Source of the DNA: Mesorhizobium sp. LNHC252B00
GTDB taxonomy: Bacteria; Pseudomonadota; Alphaproteobacteria; Rhizobiales; Rhizobiaceae
Length of the DNA: 64,000 nt
Direction: 5' to 3'
NCBI RefSeq assembly: GCF_000502955.1
Contig: NZ_AYWO01000009.1
Coordinates: 16,560 to 80,559 of the forward strand
The notes under the pieces are model-generated. The model did not search any database. It saw nothing but the letters and a program-made list of their open reading frames with translations, and was not told where the DNA came from. Shown one piece after another: positions 54,177-62,731 of the stretch (positions are counted from its first letter, which is position 1; each line of letters starts with the position of its first letter). The translations under genes and the position numbers were made by a program.

Positions 54177-54779
54177 ATGGAAAACGAACCCTTGATCGAT
54201 GACGCTCTGAAGAGCGAGCTTTCAGCGCTCTACCGGGGACCAGGCCGCCATTACCACAACCTTGCCCATATCGAAGCGATGTTGGCGCTTGCAGGTGACT
54301 ATCGGGCGGCGCTCGGCGACCCCGGAGCCGTCGAAGCGGCGATCTGGTTCCACGATGCCATCTATGACAGCAAGGCCAAGGACAACGAGGCGCAAAGTGC
54401 TGCCCTAGCCGAGAAGAAGCTGGCGGGCCGCGCGGACCCTTCCCGCCTCAACCGCATCTCGGCGATGATCGTCGCCACCGCCACACACCAGGTGCCGCCG
54501 TTTGACGACGCGACGAGCACACGCGACGCAAGTCTTTTCCTCGATATGGATCTGTCGATCCTGGGTGCCGCGCCGGACGCCTTCGACGCCTATGAGCGCG
54601 CCGTACGACGCGAGTACGCCTGGGTGGAGGGGCCGATGTGGCGGGCCGGGCGCAGTGCCGTGCTGAAGAATTTCTTCGCCCGCCCACACATTTTCCACAC
54701 GGAGGAATTCCGGCAACGCTTTGAACGGCAGGCCCGCGAAAACATGGCGCGGTCGCTGGCGGCTCTCACCACAGGCTGA
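54177..54779 (+). CDS. HD-domain hydrolase-like protein
   Basis: A 200-residue protein. The HD metal-site pattern is visible as HYHNLAHI near the N-terminus, WFHDAIYD (HD, about residue 61) and a later FLDMDLSILG. It resembles the short predicted metal-dependent phosphohydrolases. Start at 54177; a longer frame opens at 54078. Substrate unknown. It is divergent to cysE. Confidence 0.85.
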   Translation: MENEPLIDDALKSELSALYRGPGRHYHNLAHIEAMLALAGDYRAALGDPGAVEAAIWFHDAIYDSKAKDNEAQSAALAEKKLAGRADPSRLNRISAMIVATATHQVPPFDDATSTRDASLFLDMDLSILGAAPDAFDAYERAVRREYAWVEGPMWRAGRSAVLKNFFARPHIFHTEEFRQRFERQARENMARSLAALTTG

Positions 54780-54812
54780 GGGCAGTCACGTCCCGCTCCC
54801 CTCGCCGTCCGC

Positions 54813-55580
54813 TCAGAGCGGATTTTCGGCATAGAACTCCACCACACGCTGCTTGAAGGTCTTGTCCCCGACTGCCAGCATGTGGTCACGGCCCACAATG
54901 TGAAAGGCCCCGGCGTTCGGCATCAACGCCGCGAGTTCATCGGGCGAGCCGCCAATGTCGTCGGTCGTGCCGACAGCGACCAGCGTCGGCTGGGCGATGC
55001 GGGCAATATCCTGCTCGCTCAGCAGTTCGCGCGATTTGGCAATGCAGGCGGCCAACGCACGGCGATCGCTGCGGGTCTGGTCGGCGAAGGCGCGAAACGA
55101 ACGGCCGCGCGGATGGCTTGTCGCGGCCGGATCATCGGCAAGCAGGGCCGCGGCGATCGGATCCCAATCGCCGACGCCATCGATCATGCCGATGCCAAGA
55201 CCTCCGAAAACCAGCGTCGCCACCTTGTCCGGATCCGACAGCGCCAGGAACGCCGCGATGCGCGCGCCCATCGAATAGCCCATGATATGGGCGCGCTCGA
55301 TGCCGAGGTGGTCGAGCAAGGCGGCGGCATCCGAAGCCATCTTCGCCGGCGTATAGTCGGCCTCCTCATAGCTCTTCGAAGACGAACCATGGCCGCGGTT
55401 GTCGAAGGCGATGGCGCGGTAACCGGCATCGTTCAGCGTCTTGAACCAGCCGGGCGACACCCAATTGACATAGTGGCTCGAAGCGAAGCCGTGGATCATG
55501 AGGACCGGATCGCCCTCGCCCGACGCCGGCTGGCGGTCGAGGAAGGCAATGTCGAAGCCGTCATGGGTGAAAAGCTGCAT
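54813..55580 (-). CDS. Alpha/beta hydrolase
   Basis: A 255-residue enzyme. Oxyanion motif MIHGFASSHYVNW, nucleophile elbow GYSMGARI (Ser near residue 97), catalytic Asp probably in VGTTDDIGG and His in GRDHML (about 240). The layout fits the broad hydrolase group that includes esterases and lactonases. Substrate unknown. The DUF192 gene ends 20 bases upstream on the same strand. Confidence 0.9.
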   Translation of the reverse strand: MQLFTHDGFDIAFLDRQPASGEGDPVLMIHGFASSHYVNWVSPGWFKTLNDAGYRAIAFDNRGHGSSSKSYEEADYTPAKMASDAAALLDHLGIERAHIMGYSMGARIAAFLALSDPDKVATLVFGGLGIGMIDGVGDWDPIAAALLADDPAATSHPRGRSFRAFADQTRSDRRALAACIAKSRELLSEQDIARIAQPTLVAVGTTDDIGGSPDELAALMPNAGAFHIVGRDHMLAVGDKTFKQRVVEFYAENPL

Positions 55581-55600
55581 CGGCGATCCCGCCTGTCCAC

Positions 55601-56164
55601 TCAACCGCCGCCGCCATTGGGCGCATCGCCATTGTCGGCGGGCGGCATGCCGGGGCCGGACGCTGTGCCCACGGCCGGATGGCGCACCAGGTCGCCATAT
55701 TCGATGCCGTTGCTGGCGGCCGTGCCGGCCTTGAGTTCGAGCACGAAACGTACCGGGACACCTGGCGAAATAACGGCGTCGGATTGCGGCTCACCGCGCT
55801 TGATCGCCCGGATCTTGCCGTCCTGGCCGACAAAGATCAGATCGAGCGGCATCGGCGTGTTCCGCATCCAGAAATTGACCTGCTGTGGCATCTCGAAGAC
55901 GAACAGCATGCCGTGATCGTCGGGCATGTCCTGGCGATACATCAAACCGGCTTCGCGCTCTGGATCGGTGTCGGCGATTTCGATGGAAAAGGAGCGATCG
56001 CCGCCTTTCGTCACCACGACCAGTGGCGTCGGGTCGACCGCAAGGATCATCGCCCGACTGTCCGCCGCGGTCGGCCGTTCGGAATAGAAGAAGGCGCCTG
56101 CGGCGACGATGACGGCAATCACGGCGCACACCACGCCCGCCGCCAGCCAGTTCCTGTGAGCCAT
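55601..56164 (-). CDS. DUF192 family exported protein
   Basis: A 187-residue protein with an N-terminal membrane segment (GVVCAVIAVIVAAGAFF) followed by a DUF192 domain (residues 50-165). Conserved: DTDPEREAGLMYRQDM, GMLFVFE, NFWMRNTPMPLDLIFV and VLELKAG. The tail is Gly/Pro-rich. Function unknown; the domain has an extracellular beta fold. ATG at 56164 with TGAGGA upstream. Follows the cold-shock gene by 25 bases. Confidence 0.92.
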   Translation of the reverse strand: MAHRNWLAAGVVCAVIAVIVAAGAFFYSERPTAADSRAMILAVDPTPLVVVTKGGDRSFSIEIADTDPEREAGLMYRQDMPDDHGMLFVFEMPQQVNFWMRNTPMPLDLIFVGQDGKIRAIKRGEPQSDAVISPGVPVRFVLELKAGTAASNGIEYGDLVRHPAVGTASGPGMPPADNGDAPNGGGG

Positions 56165-56189
56165 TCGAAATCCTCAGCCGGAAATCGTC

Positions 56190-56786
56190 CTAGTGCGAGA
56201 CCGGCAAGGTCCCCATATCGGGGTGAATTTCGGCGGCCATAAGGCCTTTGTCGCCGCGTCCGAAACGAACCAGAACGACTTGGCCTGGCCGAAGCTCGGT
56301 GATGCCGTAGCGGCGCAAGGTCTCCATGTGGACGAAGATGTCCTCGGTGCCCTCGCCGCGGGTCAGAAAACCAAAACCCTTGGTGCGGTTGAACCACTTC
56401 ACCAAAGCGCGTTCGAGACCGCTTTCCGGCGTCACCGCGACATGGGTGCGCTGCTCCTGCATCTCGGCCGGGTGAACCGCTGTGGTGAGATCCATGGAGA
56501 GAACCCGGAAGGCCTGCAATCCGCGGTCGCCATGCTTGACGAGGCAGACCACGCGCGCGCCCTCCAGGGCCGTCTGAAAGCCGTCCTTTCGAAGACACGT
56601 CACATGGAGGAGGATGTCGCCCGAAATGCCGTCATCCGGGAGGATGAAACCATAACCCTTGGCCACATCGAACCACTTGATCACGCCGGCAATTTCGAGC
56701 AGGTCGGCGGCGTCACCGCCTTCGTCACGCTGCAAGGCATCGCCTAGAGGTTCGTCCCGCCCCATGAAAGAGGCCTTTTCCCCCAT
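56190..56786 (-). CDS. Double cold-shock-domain protein
   Basis: A 198-residue protein with two cold-shock domains. The first has [16 protein letters not shown] and ILLHVTCL; the second [15 protein letters not shown] and [12 protein letters not shown]1-like (KGFGF) and RNP2-like (FVHM) motifs are seen in both, with a variant ILLHV in the first. Binds single-stranded nucleic acid. A double form of this kind is usual in Rhizobiales. The start at 56786 has GAGGGGG upstream; an ATG eight codons later is possible. Confidence 0.9.
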   Translation of the reverse strand: MGEKASFMGRDEPLGDALQRDEGGDAADLLEIAGVIKWFDVAKGYGFILPDDGISGDILLHVTCLRKDGFQTALEGARVVCLVKHGDRGLQAFRVLSMDLTTAVHPAEMQEQRTHVAVTPESGLERALVKWFNRTKGFGFLTRGEGTEDIFVHMETLRRYGITELRPGQVVLVRFGRGDKGLMAAEIHPDMGTLPVSH

Positions 56787-57006
56787 AAGAATGCCCCCTC
56801 TTTTAAAGAACACCGCAACTGATTCTTGGGGACCAGATTAACACTGCCGCTTCCGGTGTGTGCAAGACCTGCCGTGCCTTTTTTCACGGTTCAATGGGGT
56901 GAATACCGGATTTGTTCTTTGCCGGCATTGCGCGATGCCGCATGATTGCCCTTTGACGGGGTCGACCCTATGTTGCACCGCAATGCAATTCCCACGAGGA
57001 ATCCTC

Positions 57007-57447
57007 ATGCGCTATCTGCACACCATGGTCCGCGTCGCCGACGTCGATGCCTCGCTTGACTTCTACTGCAACAAGCTCGGCCTCAAGGAGGTGCGCCGCT
57101 ACGAAAACGAGCAAGGCCGCTTCACGCTGATCTTCCTCGCCGCGTCGGAAGACGAGCAAAGCGGCATCGCCGACAAGGCGCCGCTAATCGAACTGACCTA
57201 CAATTGGGATCCGGAAGACTACAAGGGCGGGCGAAATTTCGGCCACCTCGCCTATGAGGTCGACGACATCTACGCCACCTGCCAGCATTTGATGGACAAC
57301 GGCGTCATCATCAATCGGCCGCCGCGCGACGGCAATATGGCCTTCGTCAAGTCGCCGGACGGCATTTCGATCGAACTGCTGCAAAAGGGACCGGCGAAGC
57401 CCAAAGCCGAGCCTTGGGCCTCGATGCCGAACACCGGCACCTGGTAG
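57007..57447 (+). CDS. gloA: Lactoylglutathione lyase (glyoxalase I)
   Basis: A 146-residue metalloenzyme that turns the hemithioacetal of methylglyoxal and glutathione into lactoylglutathione. Metal ligands: His in RYLHTMVRV, Glu in LIELTYNWD, His in [10 protein letters not shown] and Glu in SIELLQK. The length is normal for bacterial glyoxalase I. Start ATG at 57007 with GAGGAATCC upstream. Confidence 0.95.
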   Translation: MRYLHTMVRVADVDASLDFYCNKLGLKEVRRYENEQGRFTLIFLAASEDEQSGIADKAPLIELTYNWDPEDYKGGRNFGHLAYEVDDIYATCQHLMDNGVIINRPPRDGNMAFVKSPDGISIELLQKGPAKPKAEPWASMPNTGTW

Positions 57448-57578
57448 CGATCACGCCATCTTGAGTGGGGCGGCCATGCGGACAAGCCGGCCGCCTTTGC
57501 CGTTCTGATCGAAGGCACCTATCTACCTGCTTATCGCGCCTGCCCGCCGAGGCCGGCGCTTACCAGGAGAATTCATTC

Positions 57579-57872
57579 ATGCCGACCAGCCGTGCCGATA
57601 TTGCCACCGAGCATGCCAGCCGCTACCTGCAGCAATTGTGCAAGCACTGGGCGCACAAATTCCCGGTCGAGTTCGATCCCGCCCATGGCACCATCGATCT
57701 CTCAATGGGCCGCACGGTTCTGGACGCAGACGCGACCGCGCTGCATATCACGGTTTCAACTGACGAAGCCGGATCGATCGAAGGGCTGGAAAGCGTCGTC
57801 GCCGATCACATCAAGCGCTTTGCTTTCCGCGAAGAGTTGACCTTCGACTGGAAACCCGCGCCGGCGGCATAA
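57579..57872 (+). CDS. DUF2218 family protein
   Basis: A 97-residue cytoplasmic protein matching DUF2218: ATEHASRYLQQLCKHWAHKF, RTVLDADATALHITV, VVADHIKRFAFREELTFDW. Members are often found in rhizobia near iron-uptake genes, but none is here. The start has AGGAGA at the right distance. It follows gloA by 131 bases. Confidence 0.9.
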   Translation: MPTSRADIATEHASRYLQQLCKHWAHKFPVEFDPAHGTIDLSMGRTVLDADATALHITVSTDEAGSIEGLESVVADHIKRFAFREELTFDWKPAPAA

Positions 57873-57930
57873 GCGCTTATTCGAGCACGACTTCTGGCGA
57901 AAACCGGTACCCACTTTTCGGGATCATGCT
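57873..57930. repeat. Short rhizobial repeat filling the gap between two convergent genes
   Basis: The sequence TTCGAGCACGAC...GAAAACCGGTACCCACTTTTCGGGATCATGC is a version of a repeat I know from many Rhizobiales genomes. It fills exactly the 58 bases between the DUF2218 stop and the DUF1697 stop. CGAAAAGTGGG and CCGGTACCC elements can form a hairpin. Confidence 0.6.
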
Positions 57931-58491
57931 TCACTTCCCATCGGCCTGAGCGGCCATCGCCAGCAGCGCCTGCACCGAGCGCCAATTGCGCGCCGTGCCT
58001 GGCACTTTCAGGGTGCGCGGGATCAGCCCGGCAAACACCGATTTGCCCAGTCCATCCGGCGCATGCAGGTAGAGCACATCGCCCTTGACCTCGAAGCGTT
58101 CGGGCCCTGTGCACTTTTCGGCCAGCCGCGCCACCTCATCAGCGGTCGGCTCGCGTTCCAGCACATAGGCATGGAGCCTCGTGTGGTCCGCAGCCACGTC
58201 CGGATAGGGATTTTCGTTCACCAGCCGCTCGAACCATGAGAGATCGCGCACCATGATGCGGGAATGGAAACCCCATTTCTTCTCGAAGGCTGCTTCGAGC
58301 TGTTTTGCCAGCGTGACCGCGTTGCCCTTCTTCGCCTTGAACACGGCATTGCCGCTCTGCACATAGGTGGCGACATCGGAAAAGCCGAGATCCTCGAAGA
58401 ATGATCGCAACTCCGCCATGTTGACGATGCGGTTGCCGCCGACATTGATGCCGGAAAACAGCGCGACGAAGGTTTTTCCGACACCGCTCAT
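57931..58491 (-). CDS. DUF1697 family protein
   Basis: A 186-residue protein matching DUF1697: VALFSGINVGGNRIVNMAELR, ATYVQSGNAVFKA, then HAYVLEREPTADEV and ARNWRSVQALLAMA at the end. Function unknown. Its start overlaps the ilvA stop by four bases, so the two form an operon with ilvA first. Confidence 0.92.
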   Translation of the reverse strand: MSGVGKTFVALFSGINVGGNRIVNMAELRSFFEDLGFSDVATYVQSGNAVFKAKKGNAVTLAKQLEAAFEKKWGFHSRIMVRDLSWFERLVNENPYPDVAADHTRLHAYVLEREPTADEVARLAEKCTGPERFEVKGDVLYLHAPDGLGKSVFAGLIPRTLKVPGTARNWRSVQALLAMAAQADGK

Positions 58492-59744
58492 ATGATGAAC
58501 CCGGCCAAGGTCTCGTTGTCGGTGATGTCCTGGTACTGGACGCCTTCTGCCTCGAAATTCGCCTTGAGCAGGTCGAAATTGCGGCGGTCCTTGGTTTCGA
58601 TGCCGATCAGCACCGAACCGAAATTGCGCGCCGATTTCTTCAGATATTCGAAACGGGCGATGTCGTCGTCCGGACCGAGCAGTTCGAGGAAGTCGCGCAG
58701 CGCGCCTGGCCGCTGGGGGAAGCGGATGATGAAGTATTTCTTCAGGCCCTCGAAGCGCAGTGCCCGCTCCTTGACGTCGGGCAGCCGCTCGAAATCGAAA
58801 TTGCCGCCCGAGACCACGGCGACAATGGTCTTGCCCCTGATTTCCTTTCTGGAGAAATCCTTCAGCGCATCGATCGCCAGGGCACCGGCCGGCTCCAGCA
58901 CGACGCCCTCGACGTTGAGCATCTCGATCATGGTGGCGCAGAGCCGGTTTTCCGGGATCAGCCGCACGGTGTCGGCAGGAAAATCCTTGAGATGCCGTAA
59001 CGGCTCGCGGCCGATCTCGGCCACTGCCGCGCCATCGACGAAATTGTCGACCTTGGCGAGCTTGAGCCGTTTTCCCGCAGCGAGGCTCTCTCGCAGGCTC
59101 GGTGCGCCGGCTGGTTCACAGAAGACGAAGCGCGCTTCCCGGCCCTGATCGGCGAAAAAGTGAGTGACGCCGGCGGCGAGCCCGCCACCGCCGACCGGCA
59201 GCATGACGATGTCGGGCATGCGGGCGCCGGGCATCTGGTCCGCGATCTCATAGGCGACGGTCGCCTGGCCCTCGATGATGTCCTTGTGGTCGAAGGGCGG
59301 CACCATATGGGCGCCGGAACTTTCGGTGAATTCGAAGGCGGCGCGATAGCAATCGTCGAAAAAGTCGCCAACCAGCCTGATCTCGACGAAATCGCCGCCG
59401 AACAGCCTGGTCTTGTCGATCTTCTGCTGCGGTGTCGTCACGGGCATGAACACCACGCCCTTCTTGCCGAAATGGCGACAGACGAAAGCAAAGCCCTGCG
59501 CATGGTTGCCGGCGGACGCGCACACGAACAGTTCGGCCTCGTTGCCCGCCGCCAGCGTTTTGCGGAAGAAATTAAAGGCGCCGCGGATCTTGTAGGAACG
59601 CACGGGCGACAGATCCTCGCGCTTCAACAGCACCCGCGCGCCGGTCTTTTTCGACAAATAGTCGTTTTCCTGCAGCGGCGTTTCCGGGAAGATCTGACGG
59701 ATCGCGGCAGCAGCGCCAGCAACGCGGGAAGAGAAACTGTTCAT
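58488..59744 (-). CDS. ilvA: Threonine ammonia-lyase
   Basis: A 418-residue PLP enzyme that deaminates threonine to 2-oxobutanoate, the first step of isoleucine synthesis. PLP lysine in RSYKIRGA (about residue 57), CASAGNHAQGFA, the phosphate-binding VGGGGLAAG and the C-terminal regulatory part (RFPQRPGALRDFLELL, an ACT-like domain) are all present. This short form has one regulatory domain. ATG at 59744 with GAAGAGG upstream. Confidence 0.93.
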   Translation of the reverse strand: MNSFSSRVAGAAAAIRQIFPETPLQENDYLSKKTGARVLLKREDLSPVRSYKIRGAFNFFRKTLAAGNEAELFVCASAGNHAQGFAFVCRHFGKKGVVFMPVTTPQQKIDKTRLFGGDFVEIRLVGDFFDDCYRAAFEFTESSGAHMVPPFDHKDIIEGQATVAYEIADQMPGARMPDIVMLPVGGGGLAAGVTHFFADQGREARFVFCEPAGAPSLRESLAAGKRLKLAKVDNFVDGAAVAEIGREPLRHLKDFPADTVRLIPENRLCATMIEMLNVEGVVLEPAGALAIDALKDFSRKEIRGKTIVAVVSGGNFDFERLPDVKERALRFEGLKKYFIIRFPQRPGALRDFLELLGPDDDIARFEYLKKSARNFGSVLIGIETKDRRNFDLLKANFEAEGVQYQDITDNETLAGFII

Positions 59745-60194
59745 TGGAAACCTCTTCGCGGCGCATGTCGTCGGCAGACCTCGTCACCGATTGGGCTGCG
59801 CACCGTCAGTTGTTGGCGTTATGCTACGATGCAGCACGAACCCGCCTATTGCATATCCGGCCTTGCGACGCCATCGTCCCGCCATTCATGTCTTCTCGCA
59901 ACGGGCATTCGCAAAAGCTTTGCAAGCTCTTGAAGGCGTTTTTTGATGCATTGGTGGCGGTCGGCCTGAAATCCTGTCCCTGCCAAAACCGGCGCGTCGA
60001 CGGTAGATGCGGCTCATTGTGCGCACCAGGGAGGCGTTCCTCGCGTCATTTTGGCTTTCGCGCAACACTGCGGCGGCTGTAGCCGGGCGCTGATCACATT
60101 TCGATGGGACACGACTTAGTTCCGCCGCACTCTCCCTGTCCGGGAGGTGTCGCGGGGGTAGACAGGCCTTTCGGCCGGAGTTGGAATTTCAAGC
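59745..60194. other. Divergent intergenic region, nothing recognised
   Basis: About 450 bases between ilvA (minus) and the first lipoprotein hydrolase gene (plus). Short open frames exist but lack similarity and ribosome sites. No attenuator-like run of Ile codons was seen before ilvA. Confidence 0.45.
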
Positions 60195-61268
60195 GTGCCT
60201 TTGAAGAAGATCTTTACCGTTGTCCTTGCCTTGTTCGTCACCGGCTGCGCCGGCTCGCAAACACAGGAACTGCTGGGTAGCGCCATGGTGTCCGCCCCGG
60301 TGACGGAGATCGCCGGCAACCACAGCATCTTTATCGCCACGACGCGCAAGAAATCCGACGATCCCAATAAGGTTTTCGACGGCGAGCGCTCGGCGACGCT
60401 TAACTACGCGCGCGTCAACGTCACCGTTCCGGGGATCCACGAGACCGGCCAGATCGAGCGGCGCTCGCGCGGCAAGTCGGACGACCCGGCCAAATATTTC
60501 ATGGCCTCCGAGGTCGTCGGCTACGACACGCAGCCGAAATTCTCCAGCGCCCTCAACGCCGACATCGCGGCGCGCGGCGGCCGCGTCATGGTCTTCGTGC
60601 ATGGCTACAACACCGGCTTCGACGCCGCCGTCTATCGCCTCACCCAGATTGTCCACGATTCCGGCTATCCCGGCACGCCCGTGCTGTTTTCCTGGGCATC
60701 GGGCGCCAGGACCACCGACTATGTCTACGACAAGGAAAGCGCCAGTGCTGCCCGCGACCAGCTGGAAGTGACGCTCAGGATGCTGCAGCAGTCGGGCGCC
60801 CGGCGCATCGACATAGTCGCCCACTCAATGGGAACCTGGGTGACCATGGAAACGCTGCGCCAGATGGCCATCAGCGGCGACCGCGATCTCGGTGGCAAGC
60901 TCGGCGACGTGGTGCTGGCCTCACCCGACATCGACGTCGACGTGTTCAAGAGCCAGATGCGGCGCTACGGCAAGCCCGACAAGCCGTTCATCCTGCTATT
61001 GTCCGACGACGATCGGGCCCTGAGGCTCTCAGGCCTGATCGCCGGTTCGCGGCCGCGCGTCGGCGACTACAAGGATGCCGCCGATCTTGCCTCCTACGGC
61101 GTGACCGTCGTCGACCTCTCCACGGTCAAGGGAAGCGACAGCTTCAACCATACGAAATTCGCCGACAATCCAACGCTGGTGAAGATGATCGGCCAGCGCC
61201 TGCGCGAGGATGACGGCTTTGCCAGCGACCGTGACGTGACCGACCGCATCGGCCTGCTCGGCCAATAG
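60195..61268 (+). CDS. Lipoprotein alpha/beta hydrolase, DUF900 type (first of a tandem pair)
   Basis: A 357-residue predicted lipoprotein: KKIFTVVLALFVTGC gives a lipobox with Cys near residue 18. The hydrolase domain (DUF900, related to eukaryotic-type serine hydrolases) has IFIATTRKK at the start, VMVFVHGYNTGFDAAVYR, the nucleophile elbow AHSMGTW (about residue 212), ASPDIDVDVF and a late SFNHTKF (His). It starts at GTG 60195 or TTG 60201. Its tandem paralog follows at 61412. The site of action is the outer membrane or periplasm. Substrate unknown. Confidence 0.88.
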   Translation: MPLKKIFTVVLALFVTGCAGSQTQELLGSAMVSAPVTEIAGNHSIFIATTRKKSDDPNKVFDGERSATLNYARVNVTVPGIHETGQIERRSRGKSDDPAKYFMASEVVGYDTQPKFSSALNADIAARGGRVMVFVHGYNTGFDAAVYRLTQIVHDSGYPGTPVLFSWASGARTTDYVYDKESASAARDQLEVTLRMLQQSGARRIDIVAHSMGTWVTMETLRQMAISGDRDLGGKLGDVVLASPDIDVDVFKSQMRRYGKPDKPFILLLSDDDRALRLSGLIAGSRPRVGDYKDAADLASYGVTVVDLSTVKGSDSFNHTKFADNPTLVKMIGQRLREDDGFASDRDVTDRIGLLGQ

Positions 61269-61411
61269 ATGGGGTCCCGCGGTTTCGCCGTGCCTGTTCA
61301 GTATTGCGGACGTATGGACTCACTTTGAACTGGACCGCGCCGGTGTCTGGCTCTATCGGAGTAGCCAGCGACGTCACGCGTTTGACGTCCCCCCCTTACG
61401 GGAGCTGGCGC

Positions 61412-62575
61412 GTGACCGTGCGTTCGAAGAGTTGCCTCGTCGTTGCTATCGCGCTCGCCGTGACCGGCTGCGCCGGCCAGAACACGCATGACCTGCTCAA
61501 CAGGACCGCTGTCTCGGTGCCCGCTTCCGACATCGCGGCGACGCATGAGATCTTCGTTGCAACGACCCGGCAGAAGGCAATCAAGGATCCGCGACAGGTG
61601 TACGACGGCGATCGCTCGCTGACCACCAGCTTTGCCCGTGTCGACGTCACCGTTCCGAAAAGCCATCAGGTCGGCGCCATAGAGCGGGCCAAAGGATCGG
61701 CAAATAGCGCTCCGGCCAAGGACTTCACCGCCAGGGACGTAACCTTCTACGAAGGCGCGCCGCAATTCGCCAAGGCGGTCGGCGCAGACATCGCCATGCG
61801 CGGAGACCGTGTGCTGGTTTTCGTGCATGGCTTCAACAATGGCTTCGATGACGGCATCTATCGGCTGACGCAGATCGCCCACGACACGAAATATCCAGGT
61901 ACGCCGGTGCTGTTCTCATGGGCGTCGAGCGGCAAGACCACCGGTTACATCTACGACAAGGAAAGCGCCAACGCGGCGCGCGACGACCTCGAGGCGACGC
62001 TCAGGATGCTAGCCAAGACTAAGGTCAAGAGCATCGACATCATCGCGCATTCGATGGGAACCTGGGTGACCATGGAGGCGCTGCGCCAGCTCGCCATCAC
62101 CGGCGACCGCGATCTCGGCGGCAAGCTCGGCTACGTCATCCTGGCCTCGCCCGACATCGATGTCGATGTGTTCAAGAAGCAGATGATCCGCTACGGCAAA
62201 CCCGATAAGCCGTTCGCCATTCTGCTCTCCGCGGATGACCGGGCTCTCAAGCTTTCCTCCCTGATCTCGGGCGACAAGCCACGTGTCGGCGACTACGGCA
62301 ATGCGGCCGACCTTGCCAGCTATGGCGTGTCGGTGGTCGATCTTTCCCAGGCCAAGGGCGGCGACCGGCTCAACCACGCCAAATTCGCCGACAACCCGAT
62401 GCTGGTGCAACTGCTCGGCGACCGGCTGCGGGCGCCAGCTGGCCTGGCCTCGGACGAACCCGGCCCGACACAGCTCAACAATCTCGGTCAAGGCCTCGGC
62501 AAGGCCGTCGGCTCGGTCGCCGAGATCGTCATCACCACGCCGTTCAAGGTGCTGACCATAGCCACCGGCGGGTGA
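61412..62575 (+). CDS. Lipoprotein alpha/beta hydrolase, DUF900 type (second of a tandem pair)
   Basis: A 387-residue paralog of the previous gene. Lipobox ALAVTGC near residue 17-20, then IFVATTRQK, VLVFVHGFNNGFDDGIYR, AHSMGTWVTME and SPDIDVDVF. It has an extra C-terminal tail of about 30 residues (LNNLGQGLGKAVGSVAEIV). The start is set at GTG 61412, which has GGGAG seven bases upstream; an ATG at 61304 would place a long tail before the signal peptide. The 143-base gap to the first copy could hold its own promoter. Confidence 0.86.
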   Translation: MTVRSKSCLVVAIALAVTGCAGQNTHDLLNRTAVSVPASDIAATHEIFVATTRQKAIKDPRQVYDGDRSLTTSFARVDVTVPKSHQVGAIERAKGSANSAPAKDFTARDVTFYEGAPQFAKAVGADIAMRGDRVLVFVHGFNNGFDDGIYRLTQIAHDTKYPGTPVLFSWASSGKTTGYIYDKESANAARDDLEATLRMLAKTKVKSIDIIAHSMGTWVTMEALRQLAITGDRDLGGKLGYVILASPDIDVDVFKKQMIRYGKPDKPFAILLSADDRALKLSSLISGDKPRVGDYGNAADLASYGVSVVDLSQAKGGDRLNHAKFADNPMLVQLLGDRLRAPAGLASDEPGPTQLNNLGQGLGKAVGSVAEIVITTPFKVLTIATGG

Positions 62576-62590
62576 GCGAGCCATCAGCCA

Positions 62591-62731
62591 GGATTGGTCG
62601 AGATTCAGGTCAGGCCGAGCCGAAAATGGTGGTGTCCGAGAACCGGAGCGGAGCGTACTTAAGTACGTGAGCACCGGAAGCGCAGGAAACCGGCGTTTGC
62701 AGGCCGGCATCACCTGAATATCGACCAATCC
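62591..62731. repeat. Long palindromic rhizobial repeat
   Basis: A 141-base element. Left end GGATTGGTCGAGATTCAGG (62591) and right end CCTGAATATCGACCAATCC (62713-62731) form a near-perfect inverted repeat. An inner palindrome (GTACTTAAGTAC) lies near 62656. A diverged copy is at 14954-15079. From memory it is a common element of Mesorhizobium chromosomes. Its last base is the last base of the adenine deaminase stop codon on the minus strand. Confidence 0.75.
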
